Of a stretch of 64,000 bases of DNA, positions 39,429-47,976 are shown in pieces. The translations under genes and the position numbers were made by a program. Source of the DNA: Mycolicibacterium boenickei. Its GTDB lineage: Bacteria; Actinomycetota; Actinomycetes; Mycobacteriales; Mycobacteriaceae. The stretch covers positions 5,394,001 to 5,458,000 of the forward strand of contig NZ_AP022579.1 in assembly GCF_010731295.1 (NCBI RefSeq), written 5' to 3'. Each line of letters opens with the position of its first letter. Positions within the stretch are counted from its first letter, which is position 1. The notes under the pieces are model-generated. The model searched no databases. It was not told the origin of the DNA and worked only from the letters and a program-made list of their open reading frames with translations.

Positions 39429-40726
39429 ACCGGTTCGGCCACCTTCTCCAGCACCGGTACGCCCGCCACCCAGGTTTGCAGAGCCGCACCCCGGACAGTC
39501 AGACCCGAATACGGGCTGATCCGGTGCCGGTGGAGCAGATCCCGTGCGAGTACGGATGTCTCCGCGTCGGGATCGAAGGCACACAAGTCAGCCCGCAGTC
39601 CGGGTGCGATGCTCCCCCGGTCGGCAAGCCCGGCCAGCGCGGCAGGCCGCTGGGCCATCCAGCGACTCAGCTCGGGCAGTCCGAATCCACGGTGAGCTGC
39701 GTGTGCCCACACCGCGCTCGGCCCGACCTGCAATGAGCTGACGCCGCCGAAGGCCTGCCCGAAATCCCCGTCGGCCTTGAGGTTCGGGGAACACGGCGAA
39801 TGATCCGAGACCACCATGTCCAGGGTCCCGTCCAGCAGTCCGTCCCACAGTCGCTCCCGGTTGGCGGCATCTCGGACAGGTGGGCAGGCGGCGAACTCCG
39901 TGCCGCCGTCGGGAATCTCGTTCGCCGTGAATGTCAGATAGTGCGGACAGGTCTCGGCGGTCACCGGGATGCCTGCACGTTTGGCATCGGCGAGCATGGG
40001 CAGCACGTTCGCACTGGACACGTGCACGATGTGGGCGTGGGCACCACTCGCGGCCGCCGTCTCGATCACGAGCCGTACCGCATCCTCTTCGGCGGCATCG
40101 GGGCGGGACCGCAGAAACGATGAGTAGCGCCGCCCGTGCGGCGGTGTGCTTTCGGCGATCACCCGATGGCTTTCGGCGTGTACCAACAGCACCGAGCCGA
40201 GTTCGGCGATCCGGCTCATCGCGATACGGAACTGCGCGGGAGTCAGGTATCCGAAGTCGGGGTTGCCGGAGTCGGAGAGGAAGCATTTGAACCCGCGGAC
40301 CCCCGCAGCGGCCAGCGATTCCAGTTCACCCAGGTTCTCGGGCACCACGCCCGCCCAGAACTTGACGTCGACACGGCAGTTCCCCTCGGCCACCGCCTGT
40401 TTGGTCCGCAGGGCGGCCACGGTGGTCGTCACCGGACGGCAATCCAGCGGCATGTCCACGATGGTGGTGATCCCGGCAACGGCGGCCGCAGCGGTCGCCG
40501 TTCCGAAACCCTCCCAGTCGGTGCCCGGTTCGTTGACGTGGACGTGGGTGTCGACGAAGCCGGGAAGCAGCACGGCGTGGGCCGGGAGTTCGACGCGGTT
40601 CGGTGCTTCCACAGCGGTATCCACGGCCCCGATCTCCGTGATCACGCCTCCGGTGACCGCGACGGACGCCGGCCGTAGCTCTCCGTCGAGCAGCACCTGT
40701 CGCGCCCGGAGGACCAGATCAGGCAT
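39425..40726 (-). CDS. allB: allantoinase AllB
   Basis: 433 residues of a cyclic amidohydrolase. Metal ligands: His61 and His63 in DTHVHVNEPG, carboxylated Lys147 in GFKCFLSD, His183 in VHAESH, His235 in HIVHVSS, and Asp308 in SDHSPC. The DxxLDCRPVT and GNPDFGYL segments fit allantoinase better than dihydropyrimidinase or hydantoinase. It opens the hydantoin ring of allantoin to give allantoate, the substrate of the downstream allantoicase. Eight-base overlap with the metallo-hydrolase gene upstream, four with the racemase-like gene. Confidence 0.92.
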   Translation of the reverse strand: MPDLVLRARQVLLDGELRPASVAVTGGVITEIGAVDTAVEAPNRVELPAHAVLLPGFVDTHVHVNEPGTDWEGFGTATAAAAVAGITTIVDMPLDCRPVTTTVAALRTKQAVAEGNCRVDVKFWAGVVPENLGELESLAAAGVRGFKCFLSDSGNPDFGYLTPAQFRIAMSRIAELGSVLLVHAESHRVIAESTPPHGRRYSSFLRSRPDAAEEDAVRLVIETAAASGAHAHIVHVSSANVLPMLADAKRAGIPVTAETCPHYLTFTANEIPDGGTEFAACPPVRDAANRERLWDGLLDGTLDMVVSDHSPCSPNLKADGDFGQAFGGVSSLQVGPSAVWAHAAHRGFGLPELSRWMAQRPAALAGLADRGSIAPGLRADLCAFDPDAETSVLARDLLHRHRISPYSGLTVRGAALQTWVAGVPVLEKVAEPV

Positions 40727-41570
40727 GGGACGCCCCCGAGGTGACAGGTCCGAAGCGCTCGTGAAAGTGCTCGGTCAGCCCGGGCCACACATGTGGGTCG
40801 TGCCCGGGAATCAGCTGATATCCCTTGTCGTGCGCCAGCTTCTTGAGCCTGCGGATCGGTTCGACAGTCTCCTCGGGCCGGACGTCGATGAATCCGCCGA
40901 TCGGGAGTTCGTGCTCGATGTTCTCGGTCAGATCGGCGGCATCGAACGCAAACACGAATCCGCCACCGCCGACAGACTCGTCGAGCTCCACCGCGAAACT
41001 CTGATGTCCTGGCGTGTGTCCGTACGTCGGGATCGCGGTGATGCCTGGCGCGATCGTGGCCTCGCCGTCAGCCAGCCGCCAGTCGATGTTCGGATCGTCG
41101 AAGTCCACCCGGACGATCGCATTGCGTTCCGGTTCAGGGTGATTCGACAGGCCGTACTCGAGCTCGCGACGTTGTGCGTGCACCGGAACCTTGCCGGCGA
41201 ACAGCTTGAGCCCGCCGGCATGGTCGTGGTGCAGGTGGCTCACCGCGACGGTGTGGATGTCGTCGATATCGACTCCGACCTCGGCGAGCCGCTGCTCGAT
41301 CGGCTCGCCGGGGCCCGGCAGCACCGGCCGGTACTCCACGGTCGGGAAGAACCGGCGATACAACGCCGGGTCGCGCACCAGGGCGGTGTTGAACCCGGTG
41401 TCCAGCAGCACCCAGCCCCCGTCGGTCTGAAGCAGCACTCCCGGAACGGGTTCGCGCATCCGCTCCTGTGCCGGGGCTCCGTACACCGACACCGATTTCG
41501 GTAGTTCCTCCCACCCGAGGGTGAGCAGGATGATGTGGCGGACTCCGCTCTTGCGGACCAGTGTCGCCAT
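40719..41570 (-). CDS. AHL-lactonase-like metallo-beta-lactamase-fold hydrolase
   Basis: 283 residues. The zinc motif is SHLHHDHAGG (His112, His114, Asp116, His117), with further ligands in YGHTPGHQSF, FAFDAADL and LIPGHDPHVW. The overall pattern, including VLLQTDGGWVLLDTGFNTALV, is that of AttM/AiiA-type lactonases. Its place between a binding protein and allantoinase suggests that it opens a lactone or cyclic ureide in the same pathway, not that it quenches signals, but this is inference. ATG at 41570 shares a base with the TGA of the binding-protein gene (TGATG). Confidence 0.88.
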   Translation of the reverse strand: MATLVRKSGVRHIILLTLGWEELPKSVSVYGAPAQERMREPVPGVLLQTDGGWVLLDTGFNTALVRDPALYRRFFPTVEYRPVLPGPGEPIEQRLAEVGVDIDDIHTVAVSHLHHDHAGGLKLFAGKVPVHAQRRELEYGLSNHPEPERNAIVRVDFDDPNIDWRLADGEATIAPGITAIPTYGHTPGHQSFAVELDESVGGGGFVFAFDAADLTENIEHELPIGGFIDVRPEETVEPIRRLKKLAHDKGYQLIPGHDPHVWPGLTEHFHERFGPVTSGASHA

Positions 41571-43150
41571 CAGCCCACCGACAGTGCGGCGAGCCGCAGT
41601 GAGTTGGGGTTGGTCACGACGTGGGCCTGCTCGACGCCCTTGAGCCAGGGCTGGGCCACCATGAAGTCGTTGACGTCGGCGATGTTGAGCCAGCAGCCGG
41701 TCTTCACCGCTTCCAGTCCGGCCCGTGAGAACACCGCGGCATCGCCGGTGGGCAGGCCACTGGCCAACGCATCGGTGACCGGTGGTGCCGAGCAGCCCAG
41801 GTAGTTCAGCCCGCCGTCGGGATCCCATGAGATGTGCCCCCAGGTGTACGGCGACGGCGCGTCGGGCCAAGCGAGGGCCGTGAAGATCTCGGGAGCCGAC
41901 TGGCCGTCGGTGCCGACCCAACCGTAGATTTCTGACGTCGGGTAGGCCTGGACCTTGGCGGTCAATCCCGCAGCGGCGAGCTGTGTCTGAAGCAGATTGC
42001 TGACCAGCTGATTGTCGGGATTGCTCGAGTCGTAGCCGATGGTGATGGCTTTCTGGTCGGCGGGCAGTCCCCCTGCGATGCCACTGAGCGCCGACGGATC
42101 GTGCGCCACACCCTGATTGGCGAAGTCCGAGGCCATCATGTTGGGCGGATAGATCTGTCGGGCCACATCGCCGCGTCCGAAGTACGTCTGCTTGACCAGC
42201 TCGTCGATGTTGATCGCCTGCAGCACCGCGGTGCGGTTCTTGGCGTCGGTCATCATGCCCTTGTGCGGGTTGACGTACAGGTAGTTGGACATCATGGTCG
42301 GCAGCGAGTAGTTGGCGAATGCCTTGTTGTCCAGGTAGGACTGCACCGCTGACGAGGGCAGGTCATGCAGGATCGCGGCGAGCTGCCCGTTGTTGAACTG
42401 GAGCTGCTGCGCGGAGACGTCGGTGATCACCGGCATCTCGACCTTCTCGAAGTACGGCTTGGTCCCCCAGTACTCCGGGAATGACGCGAGCGCATAACGT
42501 GATCCGACCTCGGCGGCGGTGAGCGTGTACGGGCCGGTTCCCAGATCGTGATTCGTCAGGTAGCTCTGTGCGTGGTCGGCACCCGCGTTCTGTTGCAGTC
42601 CTTGAGGACTCATCATCCTGGGCCCGTACGCACACGCGAGATAGTCGAGGAAGGCCGCGTTGGGTGCCTTCAGGGTGATGGTGACGTCGTAATCACCGTG
42701 TGCGGTGACCGATTCCACGTCCTTCACCATGTAGGCCGGGCCTTGGTCGACGGCCAGCCTGCGATCGAACGACGCCTTGACCGCCTCCGCGGTGAACGGG
42801 GTGCCGTCATGGAACTTGACGCCTTCACGCAGTTTGAAATCGAACACCCGGTTGTCCGGCGATGCCTTCCACTCGGTGGCCAGCAGCGGTTCCAGCACCG
42901 GCTTGTCCGTGCCCGCCTTGTACTGAAGCAGGCCCTCGTAGATGTTGGTGGTCAGCAGCAGGCCCTGGCCGGCGTAGTAGATGTCGGGGTCCGGCGGCTG
43001 GCCGGGATCCTGCAGGAACGACAGGTGCAGCACCTTGTCGGTCGGCGCCGCACTGGGTGTGCCGCTCCCCGAATCCGATCCGCCGCAGGCACTCAGCATC
43101 ATCGCCGCCACCGCGCTCACGGCGGCCACGGTCTTCCATCGCTTGATCAT
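41570..43150 (-). CDS. ABC transporter substrate-binding lipoprotein (peptide/nickel family 5)
   Basis: 526 residues. Lipobox MLSAC with Cys22, then a Ser/Gly-rich linker and the family 5 signature region KFHDGTPFTAEAVKASFDRRL. The body includes NHDLGTGPYTLTAAEVGSRYALASFPEYWG and NRTAVLQAINIDELVKQTYFGRG. These proteins bind peptides, opines, nickel chelates and assorted amides; here the neighbours suggest a ureide or hydantoin. The ATG overlaps the TGA of the amidohydrolase gene (ATGA). Works with the two permeases and the fused ATPase encoded upstream. Confidence 0.92.
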   Translation of the reverse strand: MIKRWKTVAAVSAVAAMMLSACGGSDSGSGTPSAAPTDKVLHLSFLQDPGQPPDPDIYYAGQGLLLTTNIYEGLLQYKAGTDKPVLEPLLATEWKASPDNRVFDFKLREGVKFHDGTPFTAEAVKASFDRRLAVDQGPAYMVKDVESVTAHGDYDVTITLKAPNAAFLDYLACAYGPRMMSPQGLQQNAGADHAQSYLTNHDLGTGPYTLTAAEVGSRYALASFPEYWGTKPYFEKVEMPVITDVSAQQLQFNNGQLAAILHDLPSSAVQSYLDNKAFANYSLPTMMSNYLYVNPHKGMMTDAKNRTAVLQAINIDELVKQTYFGRGDVARQIYPPNMMASDFANQGVAHDPSALSGIAGGLPADQKAITIGYDSSNPDNQLVSNLLQTQLAAAGLTAKVQAYPTSEIYGWVGTDGQSAPEIFTALAWPDAPSPYTWGHISWDPDGGLNYLGCSAPPVTDALASGLPTGDAAVFSRAGLEAVKTGCWLNIADVNDFMVAQPWLKGVEQAHVVTNPNSLRLAALSVG

Positions 43151-43782
43151 CGGGCGGCTCCTTCGAGAACGGGTCGGGACGTGGCGAGTTCGGAAAAGGC
43201 GGCGAGGATCTCGTCAGAGGTCCGCAGGGCGCCGGTCTGCAGGTACTCCATGGCGTCGAGCGCGGCGTCGTGCCGGTACTGCGACGAGCCGCCCACGCAG
43301 TCGGTGACGACGCGGGCGTAGAAGTCACGCTGGTGGGCGTCGGCGAAGGTGTAATGGACGCAGACGTCGGTCAGGCCGCCGATCAAGATGAGAGTCGAGG
43401 CCTTGAGGCCGGACAGCACGATCTCGAAATCCGTTCCGATGAAACCCGAGTAGCGGCGCTTCACGATGTGGAACTCGTCGGGCCGGGGTCGCAGGGTGGG
43501 TTCGAGGTCGGTGCCTGGCTGGCCCTCGACGCAGTGGACGCCCTCGGTGCCGTCGAGTTCGCGGCCGAAGTCGATGCCACTGGGCCGGTGCACCTCCTGG
43601 AAGAACACCACCGGCACACCCGCGGCGCGGGCGGCGGCGAGCAGCTTTTCGGCGATAGCGACACGCTCGGCATGACCGGGCATCACCGGAATCCCGGCGT
43701 CCTGGGCCGACATTCCACCGCCTTCCTGTATGTCGACCACGACAAGAACTGGATTACCCACGATGAGTGGCTGTTTGGGCAC
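43147..43782 (-). CDS. isochorismatase-family cysteine amidohydrolase
   Basis: 211 residues. The catalytic triad Asp17 (VVVDIQ), Lys108 (FHIVKRRYSGF) and Cys141 (GGLTDVCVHYTFADAH) is intact, as in N-carbamoylsarcosine amidase, ureidoacrylate hydrolase and related enzymes. VKRRYSGFIGTDFEIVL and a non-proline cis-peptide position (LTDV) support an amide or carbamoyl substrate. In this operon it could release ammonia and CO2 from a carbamoyl group. The GTG at 43782 directly follows the permease stop, with GGAGG overlapping that stop region. Confidence 0.9.
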   Translation of the reverse strand: MPKQPLIVGNPVLVVVDIQEGGGMSAQDAGIPVMPGHAERVAIAEKLLAAARAAGVPVVFFQEVHRPSGIDFGRELDGTEGVHCVEGQPGTDLEPTLRPRPDEFHIVKRRYSGFIGTDFEIVLSGLKASTLILIGGLTDVCVHYTFADAHQRDFYARVVTDCVGGSSQYRHDAALDAMEYLQTGALRTSDEILAAFSELATSRPVLEGAAR

Positions 43783-44787
43783 CTAACCTCCTATTACTGC
43801 GATACGGGGATCGGCTGCCGCCTGGAGCAGGTCCACGGCGGTGTTGATGACTACATAGAGCGCCCCCAGCATCAAGGTGACGCCCGCGATGGCGGGAAAG
43901 TCGGCGACCGGGATGCTCTGCGCGATGTACTGGCCGATGCCGGGCCACCCGAACACCTGCTCGACGACGAGTACCCCCGAGAACATCAGGCCCACTTGAA
44001 GTCCGGTCATCGACAGCGCCGATCCCACCGAGTTGCGCAGCACGTGCCGCGTCATGATCCGGCCCTCCGACAGCCCCTTGGCCCGGGCGGTACGCGCATA
44101 GTCGCTGTCGATGTCGGTCATCAGGCTGCTGCGCAGGACCCGCCCGATCGCCACGGCAGGGCCGATGGCGATCACCAGGGCCGGCAGCATCAGGTGGTGC
44201 ACAGCGTCGGCCACCACATCGAACCGGCCGTGCACGAGGCCGTCGACGGTGAGCAGGCCCGTCGGTCCGGTCGGCGGATTCGCCACCGCCATCCGGCCGT
44301 TGGCCGGAACCCATCCCAGGTTTTGGTAGAACACGATCAATCCGAGGATGCCGAGCAGGAACATCGGCGCCGCGGCACCGGTGAACAGCACGGCGCGAAG
44401 CACCTGGGCCCCAGGCCATTTCAGCGTGGTGCCGAATGCCAGCAGAGCCGCCAGCACCAGCGCGATGGCGATCCCGAAGATCGCGAGTTCCAAAGTGGCC
44501 GGCAGGAAGCTACCGAGGTCCGACAGCACCGGATGGCGGGTGCGGTAGGAGGTTCCGAGATCACCGGTCACCGCGTTGGTCAGGTAATGCCAGAACTGCA
44601 CGAGCACCGGCTGGTTCAGTCCGAGTTCTTCGCGCCGGGCCGCGACGGCCTGCGCCGAGGCCTGTGCGCCCAACTGTGCCTTCACCGGATCGAGTGGCGA
44701 GATGTGCTGCAGCACGAACATCACCCCGGTGAGCGCGATCAGGATCGCCACCATCGCGCCCACACGGGACGCCACGAATGTCTTCAC
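43783..44787 (-). CDS. ABC transporter permease, DppB/OppB type
   Basis: 334 residues with six membrane helices. The N-terminus VKTFVASRVGAMVAILIALTGVMFVL and the periplasmic domain with LGLNQPVLVQFWHYLTNAVTGDLGTSY are typical of DppB. The EAA loop is DYARTARAKGLSEGRIMTRHVLRNS, where the ATPase docks. GTG start at 44787 has GAGGAG eight bases upstream. It pairs with the DppC-type permease 48 bases upstream. Confidence 0.92.
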   Translation of the reverse strand: MKTFVASRVGAMVAILIALTGVMFVLQHISPLDPVKAQLGAQASAQAVAARREELGLNQPVLVQFWHYLTNAVTGDLGTSYRTRHPVLSDLGSFLPATLELAIFGIAIALVLAALLAFGTTLKWPGAQVLRAVLFTGAAAPMFLLGILGLIVFYQNLGWVPANGRMAVANPPTGPTGLLTVDGLVHGRFDVVADAVHHLMLPALVIAIGPAVAIGRVLRSSLMTDIDSDYARTARAKGLSEGRIMTRHVLRNSVGSALSMTGLQVGLMFSGVLVVEQVFGWPGIGQYIAQSIPVADFPAIAGVTLMLGALYVVINTAVDLLQAAADPRIAVIGG

Positions 44788-44835
44788 TCGAGTACTCCTC
44801 TCTTCGCGCAAGCGCTCATCGGCGCTACTCCTGTC

Positions 44836-45705
44836 TCAGCGGTTCTTCATCAGGTTGCGCAGGCAATCCCCCGCGATGTTTCCCACCAGCGCCAGCACCA
44901 GGACACCGAGACCAGGCATCACCGGAATCCACCACTGCTGCAGGAAATAACTGAGGTTTCGGGCCGAGTCGGCGCCCAGTTCAGGCGCCGGTGCCGCTTG
45001 TCCGAGCCCGAGGAACGACAGCGCGGCCACGGTGAGGATCAAGGTGCCCAGATCCAGGCTGGCGGCCACGAGAGCGTTCGGCACCGCCCCGGGCAACAGG
45101 TGCCGCGTCGCGAGCCGGAATCGGCTCACCCCGGCCAGTTTCGCGGCTTCGACATGTGGCCGGGCGGCCAGACGCGCGACCTCACCGCGCACCAGCCGCG
45201 CGTAGAACGGCCACCAGACGATGGACACCGCGATCAGGGTGTGCACGAAGCCCGGCCCGAGCGCGGCCACGACCGCGATTGCCAGCACCGGGGCGGGAAG
45301 GGACAGGAACGCGTCGGTGATGCGCATCAACACGGAGTCGATCCAGCCTCCGGATGCGCCGGCGATCAGGCCGATCAGCCCGCCGATCGCCAGGCCGACA
45401 GCGACGACGACCAGCGCCGCGAACCAACTGGAGCGCGCGCCGTAGAGCACTCGGGACAGGATGTCGCGGCCGACGGAGTCTGTGCCGAGCAGGAATCCGT
45501 TCTTGCCCGGCGCCTGCAGCGGCATACCCACCGGGGTGAGCGGGTCGTGTGGGGCGATCACCGGTACCGCGATGACGAGCAGGGTCAGCACGATCACCAT
45601 GGAGAATCCGGCCCAGTTAAGCACGGTGGACCGCGGCCAGGACCATGCCGGCCGCGGACTGGTGCGCCCGCCGGCCAGGGTGGGGAATGCAATCGCTATC
45701 GCCAT
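44836..45705 (-). CDS. ABC transporter permease, DppC/OppC type
   Basis: 289 residues. After a short cytoplasmic start comes a first helix (VLNWAGFSMVIVLTLLVIAVPVIAP), then LGTDSVGRDILSRVLYGARSS, a DppC mark, and an EAA loop in HVEAAKLAGVSRFRLATRHLLPGAVPNAL. It ends WWIPVMPGLGVLVLALVGNIAGDCLRNLMKNR. ATG at 45705 shares a base with the TGA of the ATPase gene (TGATG). Second half of the membrane channel of the importer. Confidence 0.92.
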   Translation of the reverse strand: MAIAIAFPTLAGGRTSPRPAWSWPRSTVLNWAGFSMVIVLTLLVIAVPVIAPHDPLTPVGMPLQAPGKNGFLLGTDSVGRDILSRVLYGARSSWFAALVVVAVGLAIGGLIGLIAGASGGWIDSVLMRITDAFLSLPAPVLAIAVVAALGPGFVHTLIAVSIVWWPFYARLVRGEVARLAARPHVEAAKLAGVSRFRLATRHLLPGAVPNALVAASLDLGTLILTVAALSFLGLGQAAPAPELGADSARNLSYFLQQWWIPVMPGLGVLVLALVGNIAGDCLRNLMKNR

Positions 45706-47753
45706 CAGACCGCCCGCCTTTCGATACACGCCACGTGATGGGGATTGCCCGGTGTGCCCTCCAATCGGACGTCGAGTTCGCTTCCGCCGCAGGCCGGTAC
45801 CGAGATCGGGCATCTCGGGTGGAATGCGCAACCATCCGGCGGCGACAGCGGGCTGGCGGGTTCGCCTGGGAGCACGCGGGATTCGCGGCCCAGGTCGGGG
45901 ATCGCGTCGACCAGTGCCTGCGTGTACGGATGGGCCGGGTCGCCGATCACGCGGTCGGCCGGTCCGATCTCGACGATGCGGCCCAGGTACATCACGGCGA
46001 TCCGGTCGGCCACCACCCGGGCCACCGACAGGTCGTGGGTGACGAAGACGACGGACATGTCCAGGCTGCGGCGCAGTTCGGCGATCAGGTTGAGCACCGA
46101 GGCGGCGAGCGACACGTCGAGCGCGCTGGTCGGCTCGTCACAGAGCAGCACCGACGGCGGCACGACGGTGGCCCGCGCCAGCGAAACCCGTTGGCGCTGA
46201 CCACCGGAAAGTTCTCCTGAGCGCGCCTTGGCGACCTCGGCCGGAAGGCCGACCCGTTCGAGGACCTCATTCACCACGGTGCGGCGCCGGGCCGCAGGCA
46301 TCTTGGTGCCGCGCAATCGTTCGCCGATCAACTCACCGACCGACAGCCACGGGGTGAGTGAGGCGCCGGCATCCTGGAAGACCATTTGTGGACATTTCCC
46401 GCCGGCTACCTGGACCGACCCCGACGTAGGGCTCTCCAGCCCGGCGATGATCCGCAGCAGTGTCGACTTGCCCGAGCCGCTCTCCCCGACCAGTGCCACC
46501 GATTCGCCCTGCCGCACCCGCATGGTCACGCCACGCAGCGCATGCAGCTTCCCGTGGTTGTCGGCCGAACGGTCCAGCCACCGCCGCGACACTGCGAACG
46601 TCTTGGTGACGTTGGCCAGCGCGACCGCGGGTGGCTGATCGGGGCCGCCCTGCTCGATGGCCGGGAACACCTCTTCGGCGCCGGCTGTCGCGAGTCCGAC
46701 CGTCCCGCCGAGGTCCGCCATCGGCCGAATACAGGCGCTGACCCGCCCGGGTGCGACGACAACTGGTTCGGGCAGTGAGTTCGAGCAGTCCGCTGAGGCC
46801 ACTGCACACCGCGGCTCGAAGGCGCATCCGGGCAACGGCGACGCCGGGCTGGGCACCGCGCCGGGCAGCGCCGCGAGCTTCCGGTCACGTGGGGTGTCCA
46901 GTGTGAGCCGGCTGCCGAGCAGTCCTTTGGTGTAGGGATGGGCGGGGTTGGCCAGCACCTCTGCCGCCGGGCCGATTTCGGCGATGCGCCCCGCGTACAG
47001 CACTGCGATGCGGTCGGAGATCTGCGCGGCGACGCCCAGGTCGTGGGTGATCAGCACGATGCTGCAACCGATCTCGTCCCGCAGCCGCTGCAGCAGCCGC
47101 AACACCTGGGCCTGCACGGTGACATCGAGCGCGGTGGTCGGTTCATCGGCGATGACGAGTTCGGGGTCCCCCGCGACCGCCATCGCAATCATCACGCGCT
47201 GACGCAACCCGCCGGAGAGTTCGTGCGGATATGCCCGCATCCGTCGCTTGGGTTCCGGAATGCCCACCGCGGTGAGCAGCCGCAGCGCCTCCTGCTCACT
47301 GCCTGCCGCCTCCGCCACCTGCTTGCCGATCCGCATCGTCGGGTTCAGCGAGGTCATCGGGTCCTGGAACACCGCACCGAGATCTAGGCGACGCACCTTG
47401 CGCAACGCCTTCGCCCCGCCGTTGACCATGTCGGAGTTCGCCACCACGACCGACCCGCCGATCGTGGCGCTCTTGGGTAGCAGTCCGAGCATGGTGAACC
47501 CGAGAACGGTCTTGCCGGAACCGGATTCACCGACCAGTCCGACGATCTCCCCCGGGGCGATGGTGAGGGAGACCCCACGCAGCGCGTGGACGTCGCGGCC
47601 ATTGCGACGGAACGTGACACTCAGATCGTCGACGGCGGCAACCGGCCCTGGTGGTGAAAGTTCTGCTGTCTCAGTGCGGATCACCGAGCCGTCGACCGCG
47701 GGGTCCGCGCCGAGGCCCGCGGGGAAGGTCATGTCGATCATGGCCTCAGCCAT
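45705..47753 (-). CDS. fused DppD-DppF type ABC transporter ATPase
   Basis: 682 residues holding two complete ATPase units. First: Walker A GESGSGKT (75-82), signature LSGGLRQRVMIAMA, Walker B LVIADEPTTALD, and a C-terminal Cys-rich oligo_HPY piece (GCAFEPRC). Second: Walker A GESGSGKST near 405, LSGGQRQRVSLA, LLCDEPTSALD, and GCAFHPRC. One gene thus replaces the usual dppD and dppF. ATG at 47753 with GGGAGG six bases upstream. First gene of the operon, so import and catabolism are made together. Confidence 0.93.
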   Translation of the reverse strand: MAEAMIDMTFPAGLGADPAVDGSVIRTETAELSPPGPVAAVDDLSVTFRRNGRDVHALRGVSLTIAPGEIVGLVGESGSGKTVLGFTMLGLLPKSATIGGSVVVANSDMVNGGAKALRKVRRLDLGAVFQDPMTSLNPTMRIGKQVAEAAGSEQEALRLLTAVGIPEPKRRMRAYPHELSGGLRQRVMIAMAVAGDPELVIADEPTTALDVTVQAQVLRLLQRLRDEIGCSIVLITHDLGVAAQISDRIAVLYAGRIAEIGPAAEVLANPAHPYTKGLLGSRLTLDTPRDRKLAALPGAVPSPASPLPGCAFEPRCAVASADCSNSLPEPVVVAPGRVSACIRPMADLGGTVGLATAGAEEVFPAIEQGGPDQPPAVALANVTKTFAVSRRWLDRSADNHGKLHALRGVTMRVRQGESVALVGESGSGKSTLLRIIAGLESPTSGSVQVAGGKCPQMVFQDAGASLTPWLSVGELIGERLRGTKMPAARRRTVVNEVLERVGLPAEVAKARSGELSGGQRQRVSLARATVVPPSVLLCDEPTSALDVSLAASVLNLIAELRRSLDMSVVFVTHDLSVARVVADRIAVMYLGRIVEIGPADRVIGDPAHPYTQALVDAIPDLGRESRVLPGEPASPLSPPDGCAFHPRCPISVPACGGSELDVRLEGTPGNPHHVACIERRAV

Positions 47754-47976
47754 CGTGGGCCTCCCAGAAGCGATTTGGCAGTTTCGCGTCACCACTTTGT
47801 GTCGCAGCCTGTCGAGCGACAGTTTTCACCGGCGGCGGCGTCGCTGGGTGTCAGAGGCGTTAATGAGGTGTAAAGGAATTGACGGACCCGGTAACCGTCA
47901 CGTGTCGTGCGTTTCTATCGAGTGACCGATACCCCGTGCGCTGGCTCTTCGCGGCCGGAGGGCCAACCATGGCCGT
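47754..47976. promoter_or_regulatory. divergent control region between the ureide operon and tetR
   Basis: 223 bases without a gene. CTGTCG-AG-CGACAG (47809-47822) is a perfect six-base-arm inverted repeat 56 bases before the operon start and the best operator candidate; a related GTCGC lies at 47801. A GGTAACC palindrome lies near 47890. I could not settle promoter hexamers for either direction. Confidence 0.45.

Noticed and set aside
40719..41570. Dedicated quorum-quenching lactonase
   Set aside because: The fold allows it, but tight coupling to transporter and allantoinase genes makes a metabolic substrate more likely.
43270..45738. 822-codon open frame on the plus strand
   Set aside because: Antisense to the amidohydrolase and two permease genes. 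Low-complexity His/Gln/Arg composition and no start context; a high-GC shadow frame.
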